Positions 34,663 to 44,567 are shown, counted from the stretch's first letter. The stretch: 64,000 nucleotides of DNA from Pseudomonas cedrina subsp. cedrina (GCF_001983175.1 NZ_MNPW01000001.1:372001-436000); one strand, 5' to 3'. The notes: generated by a model from the sequence alone, not told the origin. Numbers and translations are program-made.

Positions 34663-35619
34663 TTACGCAAATGCCTGCTCCAAAGCCACACCCGCCCCAG
34701 TCAACCCCGAATACGGCGCGGTCACCAGCCACACCGGGATGCCCTTGAAGTAGTCGCTCATGCAGCCTTTGTCGGCAAAGCTTCTGGTAAACCCGCTGGT
34801 GATAAAGAAGTCGGCAAACCTCGGAATCACCCCGCCCACGATGTACACACCGCCGCGGCCACCAGTGGTCAGCACATTGTTGCCCGCCACCCGGCCCAGC
34901 CAGATGCTGAACTGGTCCAGTACTTCCATCGCCACCGGGTCGCCGGCCAGGCCCGCTGCCGTAATGGCCTCGGGCGTTTCCAGCACCGGCGCATGGCCAT
35001 CGACCGCGCAGATCGCCCGGTAGAGGCGTGGCAACCCGCCACCGCTCAAGGCGGTTTCAGCGCTGACATGCCCGATCTCGCTGTAAATATGCTGCCACAG
35101 CTGGGTTTCCCGAGGGCTGCTCAGGGGCAGGTCGACATGTCCGCCCTCCCCTGGCAACGCGGCAAAGCGCCCCGCGCCCAGGTCCAGCAAGGTGCCAACG
35201 CCCAGGCCAGTACCCGGGCCGATCACCACGGCCGGCCGCAGGGGCTCCGGCGTGCCTTCGCAGACCACGCGGAATTCGTCGGGCTTGAGCTGGGTCATGC
35301 CCAGGGCCATGGCCGAGAAATCATTGATCAGCAGCAGTTCATCCACCTGCAATGTCTGGCAAAACGCAGTCTTGCTCAAGCGCCAGTGATTGTTGGTGAA
35401 TTTAAATTCATCCCCGCTCACCGGCCCCGCCACCGACAGGCAGACAGCGCCGATGTCGCCGATGTGCAGGCCTTCCTCTTTGAGGTAGACCTTGATCGCG
35501 TCCTCAGGGCTGGAATGATCCGCCGTAGCCTGCACTCGGATCGAGTGCAGTGCCTGATCGCGCCACAACGCAAAACGCGCGTTGGTCCCCCCGATATCAC
35601 CGACCAGCGCTAACTTCAC
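34663..35619 (-). CDS. glk: Glucokinase
   Basis: The enzyme phosphorylates glucose to glucose-6-phosphate with ATP, feeding zwf and the Entner-Doudoroff pathway. The 318-residue product has the E. coli-type Glk fold. The phosphate-binding loop [15 protein letters not shown] is at the N-terminus, NDFSAMALG covers the catalytic Asp region, and [15 protein letters not shown] lies mid-protein. The GTG start overlaps the edd stop (GTGA), so translation is coupled to edd. Confidence 0.95.
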   Translation of the reverse strand: MKLALVGDIGGTNARFALWRDQALHSIRVQATADHSSPEDAIKVYLKEEGLHIGDIGAVCLSVAGPVSGDEFKFTNNHWRLSKTAFCQTLQVDELLLINDFSAMALGMTQLKPDEFRVVCEGTPEPLRPAVVIGPGTGLGVGTLLDLGAGRFAALPGEGGHVDLPLSSPRETQLWQHIYSEIGHVSAETALSGGGLPRLYRAICAVDGHAPVLETPEAITAAGLAGDPVAMEVLDQFSIWLGRVAGNNVLTTGGRGGVYIVGGVIPRFADFFITSGFTRSFADKGCMSDYFKGIPVWLVTAPYSGLTGAGVALEQAFA

Positions 35620-37442
35620 TTAAGCGTCTCCAAAGCACAGGTAAAGGCGCTGGCGCCCTGCTCTGCGGAGCTGGCGGCCAGGCGCATAAATGCAAACAGC
35701 TCGCGACCGGCGCCCACGTTATTGCCCAACAGGCCAGTGGCAGGCGTGCGCGCTGCAAATTCTTCGGCGTCCACCTTAAGCTCCAAGGTGCCCTTCACGC
35801 CATCCACGCGAATGATATCGCCATCGCGTACCCGCGCCAGTGGCCCGCCGCTCTGGGCTTCGGGGTTGACGTGAATCGCGGCGGGGATCTTACCCGACGC
35901 GCCGGACATACGCCCGTCCGTTACCAAGGCAACCTTGAAGCCACGGTCCTGCAACACGCCGAGGAACGGTGTCATCTTGTGCAATTCCGGCATGCCATTG
36001 GAGCGCGGGCCCTGGAAGCGCATCACCGCGACAAAGTCTTTTTCCAGCTGGCCGGCCTTGAACGCATCGGCCAGGTCCTGTTGATCCTGAAACACCACCG
36101 CAGGCGCTTCGACGACCTGGTGCTCCGGGGCTACCGCCGACACTTTCATCACGCCGCGCCCCAGGTTGCCTTCCATCACGCGCAAGCCGCCTTCCGGGGA
36201 AAACGCACGGGCCACGGGGCGCAGGATGGTTTCGTCGAGGCTCTCGATGGGACCGTCGCGCCAGATCAGCTCGCCGTCGACCAAAAACGGTTCCTGGACA
36301 TAACGGCTCAGGCCCTTGCCGGCCACGGTGTTGACGTCTTCATGGAGCAGCCCGGCTTCGAGCAACTCGCGGATCAGGAACGACATGCCGCCCGCCGCCT
36401 GGAAGTGGTTGATGTCGGCCTTGCCGTTTGGATACACGTGGGACAGGGTCGGCACCACCTCGGAGAGGTCGGCCATGTCGTCCCATGTAAGGATAATGCC
36501 CGCCGACATAGCGATGGCCGGCATGTGCAGCGTGTGATTGGTGGAACCGCCAGTGGCGTTAAGCGCAACAATGGCGTTGACGATGGATTTCTCGTCGACG
36601 ATCTCGCCGATCGGCGTGAAGTTACCGTTGGCCTTGGTCAGGCGCGTGACCTGGTGCGCGGCTTCGCGGGTCAGCGCATCACGCAGAGGCGTGTAGGGGT
36701 TGACGAAGGAGGCGCCCGGCAAGTGCAGGCCCATCACTTCCATCAGCAACTGGTTGGTGTTGGCGGTGCCGTAGAAAGTACAGGTGCCGGGGCTGTGGTA
36801 GGACTTCATCTCCGATTCCAGCAGCTCTTCGCGGCTGGCCTTGCCTTCGGCGTAGCGCTGGCGCACGTCGGCCTTCTGCTTGTTGGAAATGCCCGACGGC
36901 ATCGGCCCGCCCGGTACAAAGATCATCGGCAGGTGGCCGTAGCGCAGCGCGCCCATCATCAGGCCGGGGACGATCTTGTCGCAGATGCCCAGCATCAGCG
37001 CGGCGTCGAACATGTTGTGGGACAGCGCTACCGCCGTGGACATGGCAATGACTTCACGGCTGAGCAGGCTGAGCTCCATGCCGGGCTCGCCCTGGGTCAC
37101 ACCGTCGCACATGGCCGGGGTGCCGCCGGCGAACTGGCCGACCGAGCCGACTTCGCGCAGGGCTTTCTTGATTTGTTCCGGGAAGTGTTCATACGGCTGA
37201 TGCGCCGAGAGCATGTCGTTATATGAAGAAACAATTGCCACGTTGGCGGCATTCATCATGCGCAGACTATTTTTATCTTCAGTGCCACAACCGGCCACGC
37301 CGTGGGCGAAGTTGGCGCACTGCAGCTTGCCGCGCATCGGACCGTCGCTGGCTGCGCCGCGAATGAGTGCAAGGTAAGCCTCGCGGGTGGCGCGGCTGCG
37401 GGCGATAAGCCGTTCGGTGACCTCAAGGACGCGGGGATGCAT
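35616..37442 (-). CDS. edd: 6-phosphogluconate dehydratase
   Basis: Edd converts 6-phosphogluconate to KDPG, the committed step of the Entner-Doudoroff pathway, using an iron-sulphur cluster. The 608-residue product belongs to the IlvD/Edd family, with the segments [34 protein letters not shown] and [14 protein letters not shown]. The C-terminal swivel domain includes [23 protein letters not shown] lies eight bases before the ATG. The gene is divergent from gap, with two HexR-type boxes between them. Confidence 0.96.
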   Translation of the reverse strand: MHPRVLEVTERLIARSRATREAYLALIRGAASDGPMRGKLQCANFAHGVAGCGTEDKNSLRMMNAANVAIVSSYNDMLSAHQPYEHFPEQIKKALREVGSVGQFAGGTPAMCDGVTQGEPGMELSLLSREVIAMSTAVALSHNMFDAALMLGICDKIVPGLMMGALRYGHLPMIFVPGGPMPSGISNKQKADVRQRYAEGKASREELLESEMKSYHSPGTCTFYGTANTNQLLMEVMGLHLPGASFVNPYTPLRDALTREAAHQVTRLTKANGNFTPIGEIVDEKSIVNAIVALNATGGSTNHTLHMPAIAMSAGIILTWDDMADLSEVVPTLSHVYPNGKADINHFQAAGGMSFLIRELLEAGLLHEDVNTVAGKGLSRYVQEPFLVDGELIWRDGPIESLDETILRPVARAFSPEGGLRVMEGNLGRGVMKVSAVAPEHQVVEAPAVVFQDQQDLADAFKAGQLEKDFVAVMRFQGPRSNGMPELHKMTPFLGVLQDRGFKVALVTDGRMSGASGKIPAAIHVNPEAQSGGPLARVRDGDIIRVDGVKGTLELKVDAEEFAARTPATGLLGNNVGAGRELFAFMRLAASSAEQGASAFTCALETLK

Positions 37443-37562
37443 GTGTAGAACTCCAGGCTAACGGATGTGGCGACCTGAGTGTCTATGCTGATCAAACGCC
37501 CGCAGCACATGGGATGGCAGGGAGTCGTTTGGATCATCGGACCAGTTGATTCAGGTCACTCG

Positions 37563-37577
37563 TTGTAGATTGAACAA
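37563..37577. promoter_or_regulatory. HexR-type box, edd side
   Basis: TTGTAGATTGAACAA fits TTGT-N7-ACAA, the published HexR operator pattern in pseudomonads. It lies about 120 bases upstream of edd. HexR represses the Entner-Doudoroff genes and is released by KDPG. Confidence 0.65.
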
Positions 37578-37624
37578 AATATTGCCACTAAAAAGGCTTG
37601 TTTTCTATTTTTATGCGAATAATC

Positions 37625-37639
37625 TTGTAATTCTTACAA
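37625..37639. promoter_or_regulatory. HexR-type box, gap side
   Basis: TTGTAATTCTTACAA is a second, more palindromic TTGT-N7-ACAA site, about 25 bases before the gap start codon. It could block gap transcription directly. Confidence 0.7.
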
Positions 37640-37663
37640 CAAATCGACGATAGGCGCTTTCCA

Positions 37664-38665
37664 ATGACTCTTCGTATCGCAATCAATGGTTTTGGCCGTA
37701 TCGGCCGTAATGTCCTGCGCGCACTGTATACCCAAGGCTACCGCCAGGATTTGCAGATCGTCGCCATCAACGATCTGGGCGACAGTTCGATCAATGCCCA
37801 CCTGCTCAAATACGACACCGTGCATGGCACTTTCGACGCAGAGGTCGCCCACGATCAGGAAAGCCTGACCGTCAATGGTGACCGGATTGCCGTCAGCGCC
37901 ATTCGCAACCCCGCCGACCTGCCATGGGCCGCGCACAATATCGACGTGGTGTTCGAATGCACCGGCCTGTTCACCGACCGCGACAAGGCGGCCGCCCATA
38001 TCAGCGCCGGCGCGCGCAAGGTGATCATCTCGGCACCGGCCAAGGGCGCGGACGCCACCGTGGTCTATGGCGTAAACCATGACATTCTGCGTCAATCCCA
38101 CCAGATCATCTCCAACGCCTCGTGCACCACCAACTGCCTGGCGCCGGTTGCCCAGGTGCTGCACCGCGAGCTGGGCATCGAAAGCGGCCTGATGACCACC
38201 ATTCACGCCTACACCAACGACCAGAACCTGACCGACGTCTATCACACCGACCCGTACCGTGCGCGTTCGGCGACCCAGAACATGATCCCGAGCAAAACCG
38301 GCGCCGCTGAAGCGGTGGGCCTGGTCCTGCCGGAACTGGCGGGCAAGCTGACAGGCATGGCCGTGCGCGTGCCGGTGATCAACGTGTCGCTGGTAGACCT
38401 TACCGTGCAATTGAAGAAGGAAGCCACGGCAGAGGAAGTCAACGCGCTGCTCAAGGACGCCAGCCAGCATTCGAAGATCCTCGGCTACAACACCCTGCCG
38501 CTGGTTTCCAGCGACTTCAACCACAACCCGCTGTCGTCGATCTTCGATGCCAACCACACCAAGGTCAGCGGCAAATTGCTGAAGGTGCTGGCCTGGTACG
38601 ACAACGAATGGGGCTTCTCCAACCGTATGCTGGATAACTGCCTGGCGCTCTGCAACGCCGAATAA
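37664..38665 (+). CDS. gap: Glyceraldehyde-3-phosphate dehydrogenase, type I
   Basis: The 333-residue enzyme oxidises glyceraldehyde-3-phosphate to 1,3-bisphosphoglycerate with NAD. It has the N-terminal dinucleotide fold ([18 protein letters not shown]), the catalytic Cys in [12 protein letters not shown], the phosphate site in [12 protein letters not shown], and [13 protein letters not shown] near the C-terminus. Several gap paralogues exist in pseudomonads. Its position opposite edd marks it as the glucose-linked, HexR-controlled copy. Confidence 0.95.
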   Translation: MTLRIAINGFGRIGRNVLRALYTQGYRQDLQIVAINDLGDSSINAHLLKYDTVHGTFDAEVAHDQESLTVNGDRIAVSAIRNPADLPWAAHNIDVVFECTGLFTDRDKAAAHISAGARKVIISAPAKGADATVVYGVNHDILRQSHQIISNASCTTNCLAPVAQVLHRELGIESGLMTTIHAYTNDQNLTDVYHTDPYRARSATQNMIPSKTGAAEAVGLVLPELAGKLTGMAVRVPVINVSLVDLTVQLKKEATAEEVNALLKDASQHSKILGYNTLPLVSSDFNHNPLSSIFDANHTKVSGKLLKVLAWYDNEWGFSNRMLDNCLALCNAE

Positions 38666-38682
38666 TTGGACATGCAGATCCC

Positions 38683-38772
38683 CTGTGGGAGCTGGCTTGC
38701 CTGCGATTGCATCACCTCGGTCTGGCTGAAAGACCGAGTCGTCTGCATCGCGGGCAAGCCCGGCTCCCACAG
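38683..38772. repeat. REPIN after gap
   Basis: CTGTGGGAGCTGGCTTGCCT and GGGCAAGCCCGGCTCCCACA bound a palindrome with inner arms ACCTCGGTC and GACCGAGTC, 18 bases after the gap stop. Confidence 0.85.
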
Positions 38773-38822
38773 AAGCTCGATAGCATAGGTTGCATCTCAA
38801 AGTGCCACTTGCCATTTCAGTT

Positions 38823-38841
38823 GATGATAAGCATTATCATT
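38823..38841. promoter_or_regulatory. Fur box upstream of the ECF sigma gene
   Basis: GATGATAAGCATTATCATT closely resembles the 19-base Fur consensus and ends 25 bases before the sigma factor start, so the gene should be derepressed by iron limitation. Confidence 0.75.
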
Positions 38842-38866
38842 AACTGCAAACCGGTCTGGTATCTCT

Positions 38867-39385
38867 GTGAGCCAATCTCGCTTCAACCACGTCTTTCTCA
38901 CCCAACGGGTGATTCTGCTTCGTACCCTGCAGCGCATGGTGAATAACCACAGCACCGCTGAGGACCTGTTGCAGGAAACCTACCTGCGCGTCACCCGGGC
39001 CCTGAGCGAGCGGCCGATCGATCACCTTGAACCCTTCGTTTATCAGACCGCGCGCAACCTGGCGCTGGATCATCTGCGCGCGCGCAGGATCCAGGCCCGT
39101 ACGTTGCAGGAAGATGTACCGCTGGACGTCCTGCAAAGCGTCGTAGCTCCCATCAGTACGCCCGAAGATGCCACCCAGGCCGAGCAACTGCTCGAGCACC
39201 TGAGTGTCAGCCTCGGCCAGTTGAGCCCGCGTCAGCAGCAGATCTTCATCCTCAGTCGCCTGCACGGTTGCAGCTATCAGGAGATCGCCGATCAGTTGCA
39301 CGTGTCCTTGAGCACCGTGCAAAAGGAACTGAAATTGATCATGGCCATCTGTGTAGGTGTGGCCGAGCGACTGGATCGGCCTTAA
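38867..39385 (+). CDS. ECF sigma factor for heme uptake, FecI-like
   Basis: The 172-residue sigma-70 family protein has region 2 (AEDLLQETYLRVTRAL, then FVYQTARNLALDHLRARR) and region 4 (LSPRQQQIFILSRLHGCSYQ, then DQLHVSLSTVQKEL). It belongs to the iron-starvation ECF group and would direct transcription of the TonB receptor gene downstream. The start is taken as GTG at 38867; the ribosome site is weak. A Fur box lies just upstream. The gene order sigma, anti-sigma, receptor matches HasI/HxuI-type systems. Confidence 0.88.
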   Translation: MSQSRFNHVFLTQRVILLRTLQRMVNNHSTAEDLLQETYLRVTRALSERPIDHLEPFVYQTARNLALDHLRARRIQARTLQEDVPLDVLQSVVAPISTPEDATQAEQLLEHLSVSLGQLSPRQQQIFILSRLHGCSYQEIADQLHVSLSTVQKELKLIMAICVGVAERLDRP

Positions 39386-39460
39386 GCTGCACCCGACTGA
39401 AGTGTCGACACAAGCTGTGGGAAACGATGAATAGAACGTGGCGAAGACCCGAGGCACACC

Positions 39461-40429
39461 GTGACGGACCCGAATAAACTGCGCCCCCATGAGCTGGCTC
39501 ATGAGGTGTTGCAAGACGCGGCTATGGACCAGGCCCTCGATTGGCTGATCGCCTTGCAATGCCCGCAGCCCGGCCAGCAGGCCGAGTTTGAAGCCTGGCT
39601 GGCCGGTGATCCAACCCACGCCCAGGCGTTCGCCAAAGCCCAGGCCGCCTGGGGTGGCGCGCCGGTGCACAGTGCCGCCGTTGCCTTGGCGGCGCCGCGC
39701 AAGCCCAGCGCCTGGCGCCGGATCAAGCCGCATTGGAAACCGCTGGCCACGGCCGCCGTGCTGCTGATCGGCCTGTTCAGCTTCAGCAACCTGCCGGTGC
39801 GCCTGCAAGCCGACCACCTTACCGTGGTGGGCGAACGCCAGCGCCTGCAACTGGACGACGGCTCCAAGGTGCTGCTGAACACCAACTCGGCGTTCTCCAG
39901 CACCATCCAGGACCACCAGCGCATCGCCCGCCTCTACCAGGGCGAAGCGTTCTTCGAAATAGCCCCAGGCCACGGCCTGCCCCTGGAAATCGACGCCGGC
40001 CCGGTGCGCGCCAGTGTGCGCGATACCGCCTTTGCCGTGCGCTACCTCGACGGTGAAGCCCAGGTGCAAGTGCAGCGCGGCGATGTCGACCTGAGCAACA
40101 ACGTGAACGATGCCCGTGTGCGCCTGAGCGCGGGTGAAAGTATCCGCATCGGGCCCAAGGGCTTCGGCCAGCCTGCCAAGCTGGATGCCAACAAAGACCT
40201 GGCCTGGGTGCAAGGTCGGCTGGTCTTCGAAAACTGCCCAATGGGCGAAGTGCTCGCCGAGCTGCGGCGCTACTACCCCGGCTGGATCGTCAGCACCAAC
40301 GACAGGCTCGCCAGCGTGGCCGTCACCGGCAATTACCGGCTCGACCAACCGCTGGACGTGGTGCGCTCCCTGGCGCATATCACCTCGGCCAAGCTGTCGG
40401 AATATCCGGCGCTGGTCATCTTGAACTAA
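39461..40429 (+). CDS. FecR-family anti-sigma / sigma regulator
   Basis: The 322-residue protein has a cytoplasmic N-terminal domain (about 1-85) with the pattern ALDWLIALQCPQPGQQAEFE and FEAWLAGDPTHAQAF, one membrane segment (LATAAVLLIGLFSF), and a periplasmic FecR domain followed by a secretin-like C-terminal part. It binds the sigma factor and releases it when the receptor's signalling domain is engaged. The GTG start at 39461 lies 75 bases after the sigma gene. It acts in the inner membrane. Confidence 0.9.
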   Translation: MTDPNKLRPHELAHEVLQDAAMDQALDWLIALQCPQPGQQAEFEAWLAGDPTHAQAFAKAQAAWGGAPVHSAAVALAAPRKPSAWRRIKPHWKPLATAAVLLIGLFSFSNLPVRLQADHLTVVGERQRLQLDDGSKVLLNTNSAFSSTIQDHQRIARLYQGEAFFEIAPGHGLPLEIDAGPVRASVRDTAFAVRYLDGEAQVQVQRGDVDLSNNVNDARVRLSAGESIRIGPKGFGQPAKLDANKDLAWVQGRLVFENCPMGEVLAELRRYYPGWIVSTNDRLASVAVTGNYRLDQPLDVVRSLAHITSAKLSEYPALVILN

Positions 40430-40447
40430 ATGAGAATTATTTTTACT
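40429..40447. promoter_or_regulatory. Fur-like box between the anti-sigma and receptor genes
   Basis: AATGAGAATTATTTTTACT resembles natural Pseudomonas Fur sites. It begins at the last base of the anti-sigma stop codon and lies about 100 bases before the receptor start, so the receptor may have its own iron-regulated promoter. Confidence 0.55.
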
Positions 40448-40544
40448 CGATAGCAGGCGGCGGTACGTCTCGTCTTAGTCAATGCAACTGATTCCTATTT
40501 GGTCAGTGCGCAACTATAAGATTCGTACCCCCGGAGCGCTCTCG

Positions 40545-43109
40545 ATGTCCCCTTGTTTCAACCGCCGGTCTTCTTCGCCCGTCCTGTCCTTGCTGACCGC
40601 CGCCCTCCTGCTGGCCGGCGTGCCGGTGATGACCGCCAGCGCCGCCGAACCTGCGTCCCGCAGCCACGGCAACTACACCTTCAGCATCGAGCAGCAGCCA
40701 CTGGTTTCGGCACTCAATGCCTTTACCACGGTAACCGGCTGGCAAATCGGCCTGCCGGCGGAACTGGGCCAGGGCGTGTCGTCGCCCGGCGTACGCGGCC
40801 CGCTGTCACCGGAAAAAGCCCTGGACCGGCTGTTGGTGGGGACCAACCTGAGCTACCGCAAACTGGGCAATAACAACATCGTCCTGGAAAAACGCACAGC
40901 GGGCAGCACCCTCAACCTGCAACAGGTGACCATCAGCGCCACCCGCAACGAGCAGGACGTGAGCAGCGTACCGAGCACCGTCAGCGTGCAGGAACGCGAA
41001 GCACTCGACCGCCAGAACGTGAATACCCTTCGTGAACTGGTGCGCTATGAACCCAACGTCTCGGTAGGCGGCGCCGGGGGCCGCTCGAGCAATGCGGGCT
41101 ACAACATTCGCGGCATCGATGGCGACCGCATCCTCACCCAGGTGGATGGCGTGGAAGTGCCGGACAACTTCTTCAACGGCCCCTATGCCAAGACCCGCCG
41201 CAACTACGTCGACCCGGAAATCGTCAAGCGCGTGGAGATCCTGCGCGGCCCGGCCTCGGCGCTGTACGGCAGCAGCGCCATCGGCGGCGCCGTCAGCTAT
41301 TTCACCCTCGACCCGGATGACATCATCAAGCCCGACCAAGACTACGGCGCCCGCCTGAAGACCGGCTACAGCTCCGCCGACGAGAGCTGGCTGACCTCCG
41401 GCACCGTCGCCGGTCGTGTACAGGACTTCGACGGCTTGCTGCACCTGAGCCAGCGCAATGGCCACGAAATGGAGTCCTACGACGGCAACAACGCCACCGG
41501 CCTGGCGCGCACCGGCGCCAACCCGGAAGAGGCACGCACCACCAACGTGCTGGCCAAACTGGGTTGGAACTATGGCGATGACAATCGCCTGGGCCTGACG
41601 TACGAGAAGTACAAGGATGATCGCGACGTCAACCTGAAGAGTGCCGTGGGCGGGCCGTTCACCGGCGGGCGCGGCTTCAACTTCTACCGTGCGCGGTCCG
41701 GCAACGACACCATCACCCGCGAGCGTTTCGGTATCGAAAACCGCTTCGCCCTGGACTCGCCGATTGCCGATCAGATCAAGACCAGCCTCAACTACCAGAT
41801 CGCCAAGACCGACCAGTCCACCGCCGAAATCTACCAGCCGTCCCGCCGTGTCTTGCGCACCCGCGAAACCCTGTATGAAGAAAAACAGTGGGTCTTCGAT
41901 GCCCAGCTGAACAAGGCCTTCAACATCGGCGACACCGATCACCAGGTGACTTACGGCACCACTCTCAAGCAGCAGAAAGTCACCGGCTCCCGCGAAGGCG
42001 CCGCCACCTGCCTGGCTGTCGGCAGCGGTTGCACGGCCATCGGCGCACCCAGCCCATCGGCCGGTGACAGCGTGAGGAAGGCCAGCGATTTCCCGGATCC
42101 GACCATCAACACTTACTCGCTGTTCGCACAGGACCAGATCGCCTGGGGCAAATGGACATTCCTGCCCGCCGTGCGCTATGACTACACCCAACTCAAGCCC
42201 AAGTTGACCGAAGAGTTCCTCAACACCGTCGACCCGACGCGGATCTACGCCCACAGCGACAAGGAAAAAACCTGGCACCGTGTGACGCCCAAGTTCGGCC
42301 TGACCTACGCGCTGACCGATCACTACACCTGGTTTGGCCAGTACGCTGAAGGCTTCCGCACCCCCTCCGCCAAAGCCTTGTACGGGCGTTTTGAGAACCT
42401 GCAGCAGGGTTACACCGTGGAACCCAACCCGGACCTCAAGCCGGAAAGCAGCAAGGGCGTGGAAACAGGGATTCGCGGCAACTTCGATTCCGGTTCGTTT
42501 GATATCGCCGTGTTCTACAACAAATACCGCAACTTCATCGACGAGGACGCCTCCGTCGCCGGCGGTACCTCACAGCAATTCGAAGCCAACAACATCAAGC
42601 ACGCCACCATCAAGGGGATCGAAGCCAAAGGTCGCCTGAACCTTGACGCGTTCGGCGCGCCGCAAGGCCTGTACAGCCAGGGTTCGATTGGCTACACCTA
42701 TGGCCGCAACGACGACAATGGCGAAGCGCTCAACAGCGTCAACCCGCTCAAGGGCGTATTCGGCCTGGGCTACGACCAGGACAACTATGGTGGCCTGCTG
42801 AGCTGGACCCTGGTGAAAAAACAGGATCGCGTCGACAGCACCACCTTCCATGCGCCTGACGGCAGCACTACGGGTCCGTTCAAAACCCCGGGCTTCGGCG
42901 TTCTCGACCTGACCGCCTTCTACAAAGTCACCAACGATGTGACCGTCAACGGTGGCCTCTACAACCTGACCGACAAAAAGTATTGGAACTGGGATGACGT
43001 GCGCAGCTACGACGGCGTCGGCGAAGCCGGTGTGACCTCGCCGGCCAACCTCGACCGCTTGACCCAGCCGGGGCGCAACTTCGCGATCAACGTGATCTGG
43101 GATATCTGA
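40545..43109 (+). CDS. TonB-dependent heme receptor with N-terminal signalling domain
   Basis: The outer-membrane transducer has 854 residues. After a signal peptide ending near AASA, a secretin/TonB short N-terminal signalling domain (about 45-125) begins NYTFSIEQQPLVSALNAFT. A plug domain follows (GYNIRGIDGDRILTQVDGVE), then a 22-strand barrel ending in INVIWDI. Heme-receptor features are FRTPSAK and NPDL near residues 604-625, variants of the FRAP/NPNL motifs. The signalling domain, ECF sigma and FecR genes upstream and heme oxygenase downstream indicate heme or hemophore uptake, resembling HxuA/HasR. ATG 40545 has CGGAG upstream; the longer frame from 40482 would spoil the signal peptide. 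Confidence 0.9.
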   Translation: MSPCFNRRSSSPVLSLLTAALLLAGVPVMTASAAEPASRSHGNYTFSIEQQPLVSALNAFTTVTGWQIGLPAELGQGVSSPGVRGPLSPEKALDRLLVGTNLSYRKLGNNNIVLEKRTAGSTLNLQQVTISATRNEQDVSSVPSTVSVQEREALDRQNVNTLRELVRYEPNVSVGGAGGRSSNAGYNIRGIDGDRILTQVDGVEVPDNFFNGPYAKTRRNYVDPEIVKRVEILRGPASALYGSSAIGGAVSYFTLDPDDIIKPDQDYGARLKTGYSSADESWLTSGTVAGRVQDFDGLLHLSQRNGHEMESYDGNNATGLARTGANPEEARTTNVLAKLGWNYGDDNRLGLTYEKYKDDRDVNLKSAVGGPFTGGRGFNFYRARSGNDTITRERFGIENRFALDSPIADQIKTSLNYQIAKTDQSTAEIYQPSRRVLRTRETLYEEKQWVFDAQLNKAFNIGDTDHQVTYGTTLKQQKVTGSREGAATCLAVGSGCTAIGAPSPSAGDSVRKASDFPDPTINTYSLFAQDQIAWGKWTFLPAVRYDYTQLKPKLTEEFLNTVDPTRIYAHSDKEKTWHRVTPKFGLTYALTDHYTWFGQYAEGFRTPSAKALYGRFENLQQGYTVEPNPDLKPESSKGVETGIRGNFDSGSFDIAVFYNKYRNFIDEDASVAGGTSQQFEANNIKHATIKGIEAKGRLNLDAFGAPQGLYSQGSIGYTYGRNDDNGEALNSVNPLKGVFGLGYDQDNYGGLLSWTLVKKQDRVDSTTFHAPDGSTTGPFKTPGFGVLDLTAFYKVTNDVTVNGGLYNLTDKKYWNWDDVRSYDGVGEAGVTSPANLDRLTQPGRNFAINVIWDI

Positions 43110-43118
43110 GCCGCCCCA

Positions 43119-43159
43119 CTCACCTCGTCGAAATCTCATCGGCGAGGTGAGGATTTTTT
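43119..43159 (+). terminator. Terminator of the receptor gene
   Basis: TCACCTCG and CGAGGTGA form a stem ten bases after the stop codon, followed by GGATTTTTT. Confidence 0.75.
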
Positions 43160-43242
43160 ACTGTGCCGCGTCTTCTTGTTCGTCTAGTTGATAACAGCTC
43201 TCTTTCGGGCACCCAGGCGCTTCCCTTCTCAAGGATTTTTTC

Positions 43243-43851
43243 ATGACCGCTTCCCCTACCCCAGAACGCCCAAGCCTACGCTCCCAGCGCCTGAACCAGA
43301 TCACCCATGAGCCACACACCAAGCTCGACGCATTGGTCAAGGCCCACGCCCCCTTCGAAACCCAGGCCAACTTCGCGCGCTTCGTCGTGGCGCAGTACCT
43401 GTTCCAGTCGGAACTGGTAGCGCTGTACAACGATGCCGAGCTGAACCAGATCGTGCCGGACCTGGCCGAGCGCTGCCGCGCCGAAGCCGCCAGGCTGGAC
43501 CTGGCCGACCTGGACACCGATGTTCCGGCACCGGTCGCCGGCGCCGTGAAGCACCCCGGCAAGGCCGAAGCCCTGGGCTGGCTGTTCGTGTCGGAAGGTT
43601 CCAAACTGGGTGCAGCGTTCCTGATCAAGCGCGCCGTGGGCCTGGGCCTGAGCGAAACCTTCGGCGCCCGCCACCTGGGCGAGCCGGCGGGTGGTCGCGC
43701 CGAAGGCTGGAAACGCTTCACCCGCACCCTCGACGCTCTGGAATTCAGCGCCGAGGAAGAAGCCGCAGCGGAAAAAGGCGCGATCGACGCGTTTGTACGC
43801 TTCACCGTATTGCTGGAACAGGCGTACGCTAGCGCGCCTGAACTGGCCTGA
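43243..43851 (+). CDS. hemO: Heme oxygenase HemO (PigA type)
   Basis: The enzyme opens heme to biliverdin, carbon monoxide and iron, completing heme-iron assimilation in the cytoplasm. The 202-residue protein starts with a variable N-terminus, then LRSQRLNQITHEPHTKLDAL with the proximal His. The distal-helix segment EALGWLFVSEGSKLGAAFL carries the Gly-rich hinge, and FGARHLGEPAGGRAEGW follows. The similarity to P. aeruginosa PigA, as I remember it, is strong. AAGGA precedes the ATG. Confidence 0.93.
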   Translation: MTASPTPERPSLRSQRLNQITHEPHTKLDALVKAHAPFETQANFARFVVAQYLFQSELVALYNDAELNQIVPDLAERCRAEAARLDLADLDTDVPAPVAGAVKHPGKAEALGWLFVSEGSKLGAAFLIKRAVGLGLSETFGARHLGEPAGGRAEGWKRFTRTLDALEFSAEEEAAAEKGAIDAFVRFTVLLEQAYASAPELA

Positions 43852-43876
43852 CCCTTGGTTGGAATGCGATAAAAAA

Positions 43877-44079
43877 TGTGGGAGCGGCGGTGCGACTTGC
43901 TCGCGAATACGGCCTGTAGTGAGCGGGCTTGCCCCGCGCTGGGCTGCGAAGCGGCCCAATAAAAACACCGCCGTCCTTTCAGGTAGAACCGAGTTGCCTG
44001 GTTGGGGCCGCTTCGCAGCCCAGCGCGGGGCAAGCCCGCTCACTACACACTGCATTCGCGAGCAAGCCCGCTCCCACAC
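43877..44079. repeat. Nested REPIN: one palindrome inserted in another
   Basis: The outer ends TGTGGGAGCGGCGGTGCGAC and CGAGCAAGCCCGCTCCCACA are interrupted by a complete TAGTGAGCGGGC-type palindrome at 43917-44046. Inner arms include GGGCTGCGAAGCGGCCC and GGGCCGCTTCGCAGCCC. Confidence 0.85.
43917..44046. repeat. TAGTGAGCGGGC-type REPIN, copy 2
   Basis: TAGTGAGCGGGCTTGCCCCG and CGGGGCAAGCCCGCTCACTA bound this copy. It sits inside the larger REPIN at 43877-44079. Confidence 0.87.
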
Positions 44080-44125
44080 TAGATCTCATTTCATAATTGA
44101 TTTTCTGTGATACCCCGACCTATCT

Positions 44126-44527
44126 ATGACCGGCAAACCCCAACCCACCTCGAAAATCGCGCAACTCCTCTTCGGCCTGCTGGCCTACGTCAGCCTGGGC
44201 ATCGGGCTGGTGGCGATTGTCATACCGGGTTTACCCACCACCGAGTTCATCCTGCTGGCCGCCTGGGCCGCCACCAAAAGCTCGCCACGCCTTAGTGCCT
44301 GGCTGGAAAACCACCGGCTGTTCGGGCCGATCCTGTCCAACTGGCGCAATGGCAGGATCATCGCCCGCCGGGCCAAGGTCAGCGCCACGTTGAGCATGCT
44401 GCTGTGCGCCATCCTGATGCTGGTGATGCTCGACCACGGCTGGCCGATCTACCTGGCGATTGCCGGGATGAGCCTGGGCAACCTGTGGATCTGGTCACGC
44501 CCGGAACGGCTTGCAGCACCCGTATAA
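44126..44527 (+). CDS. DUF454 / YbaN family small membrane protein
   Basis: The 133-residue inner-membrane protein has three to four hydrophobic segments (about 12-40, 85-102, 105-120). It has the family core VAIVIPGLPTTEFILLAAWA followed by an SSPRL-W motif. DUF454 proteins are widespread with no firm role. A DUF454 gene beside hemO is, as I recall, also found in other pseudomonads, so a link to iron or heme is possible. No clear ribosome site precedes the ATG, and a nested REPIN separates it from hemO. Confidence 0.82.
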   Translation: MTGKPQPTSKIAQLLFGLLAYVSLGIGLVAIVIPGLPTTEFILLAAWAATKSSPRLSAWLENHRLFGPILSNWRNGRIIARRAKVSATLSMLLCAILMLVMLDHGWPIYLAIAGMSLGNLWIWSRPERLAAPV

Positions 44528-44567
44528 CGCCGCGCGTAGCGTTTTCCTACCACTCATCGCCTGCCTC

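Noticed and set aside
40806..42323. 505-codon open frame antisense to the heme receptor gene
   Set aside because: The receptor frame has plug, barrel and signalling features. The antisense frame has none.
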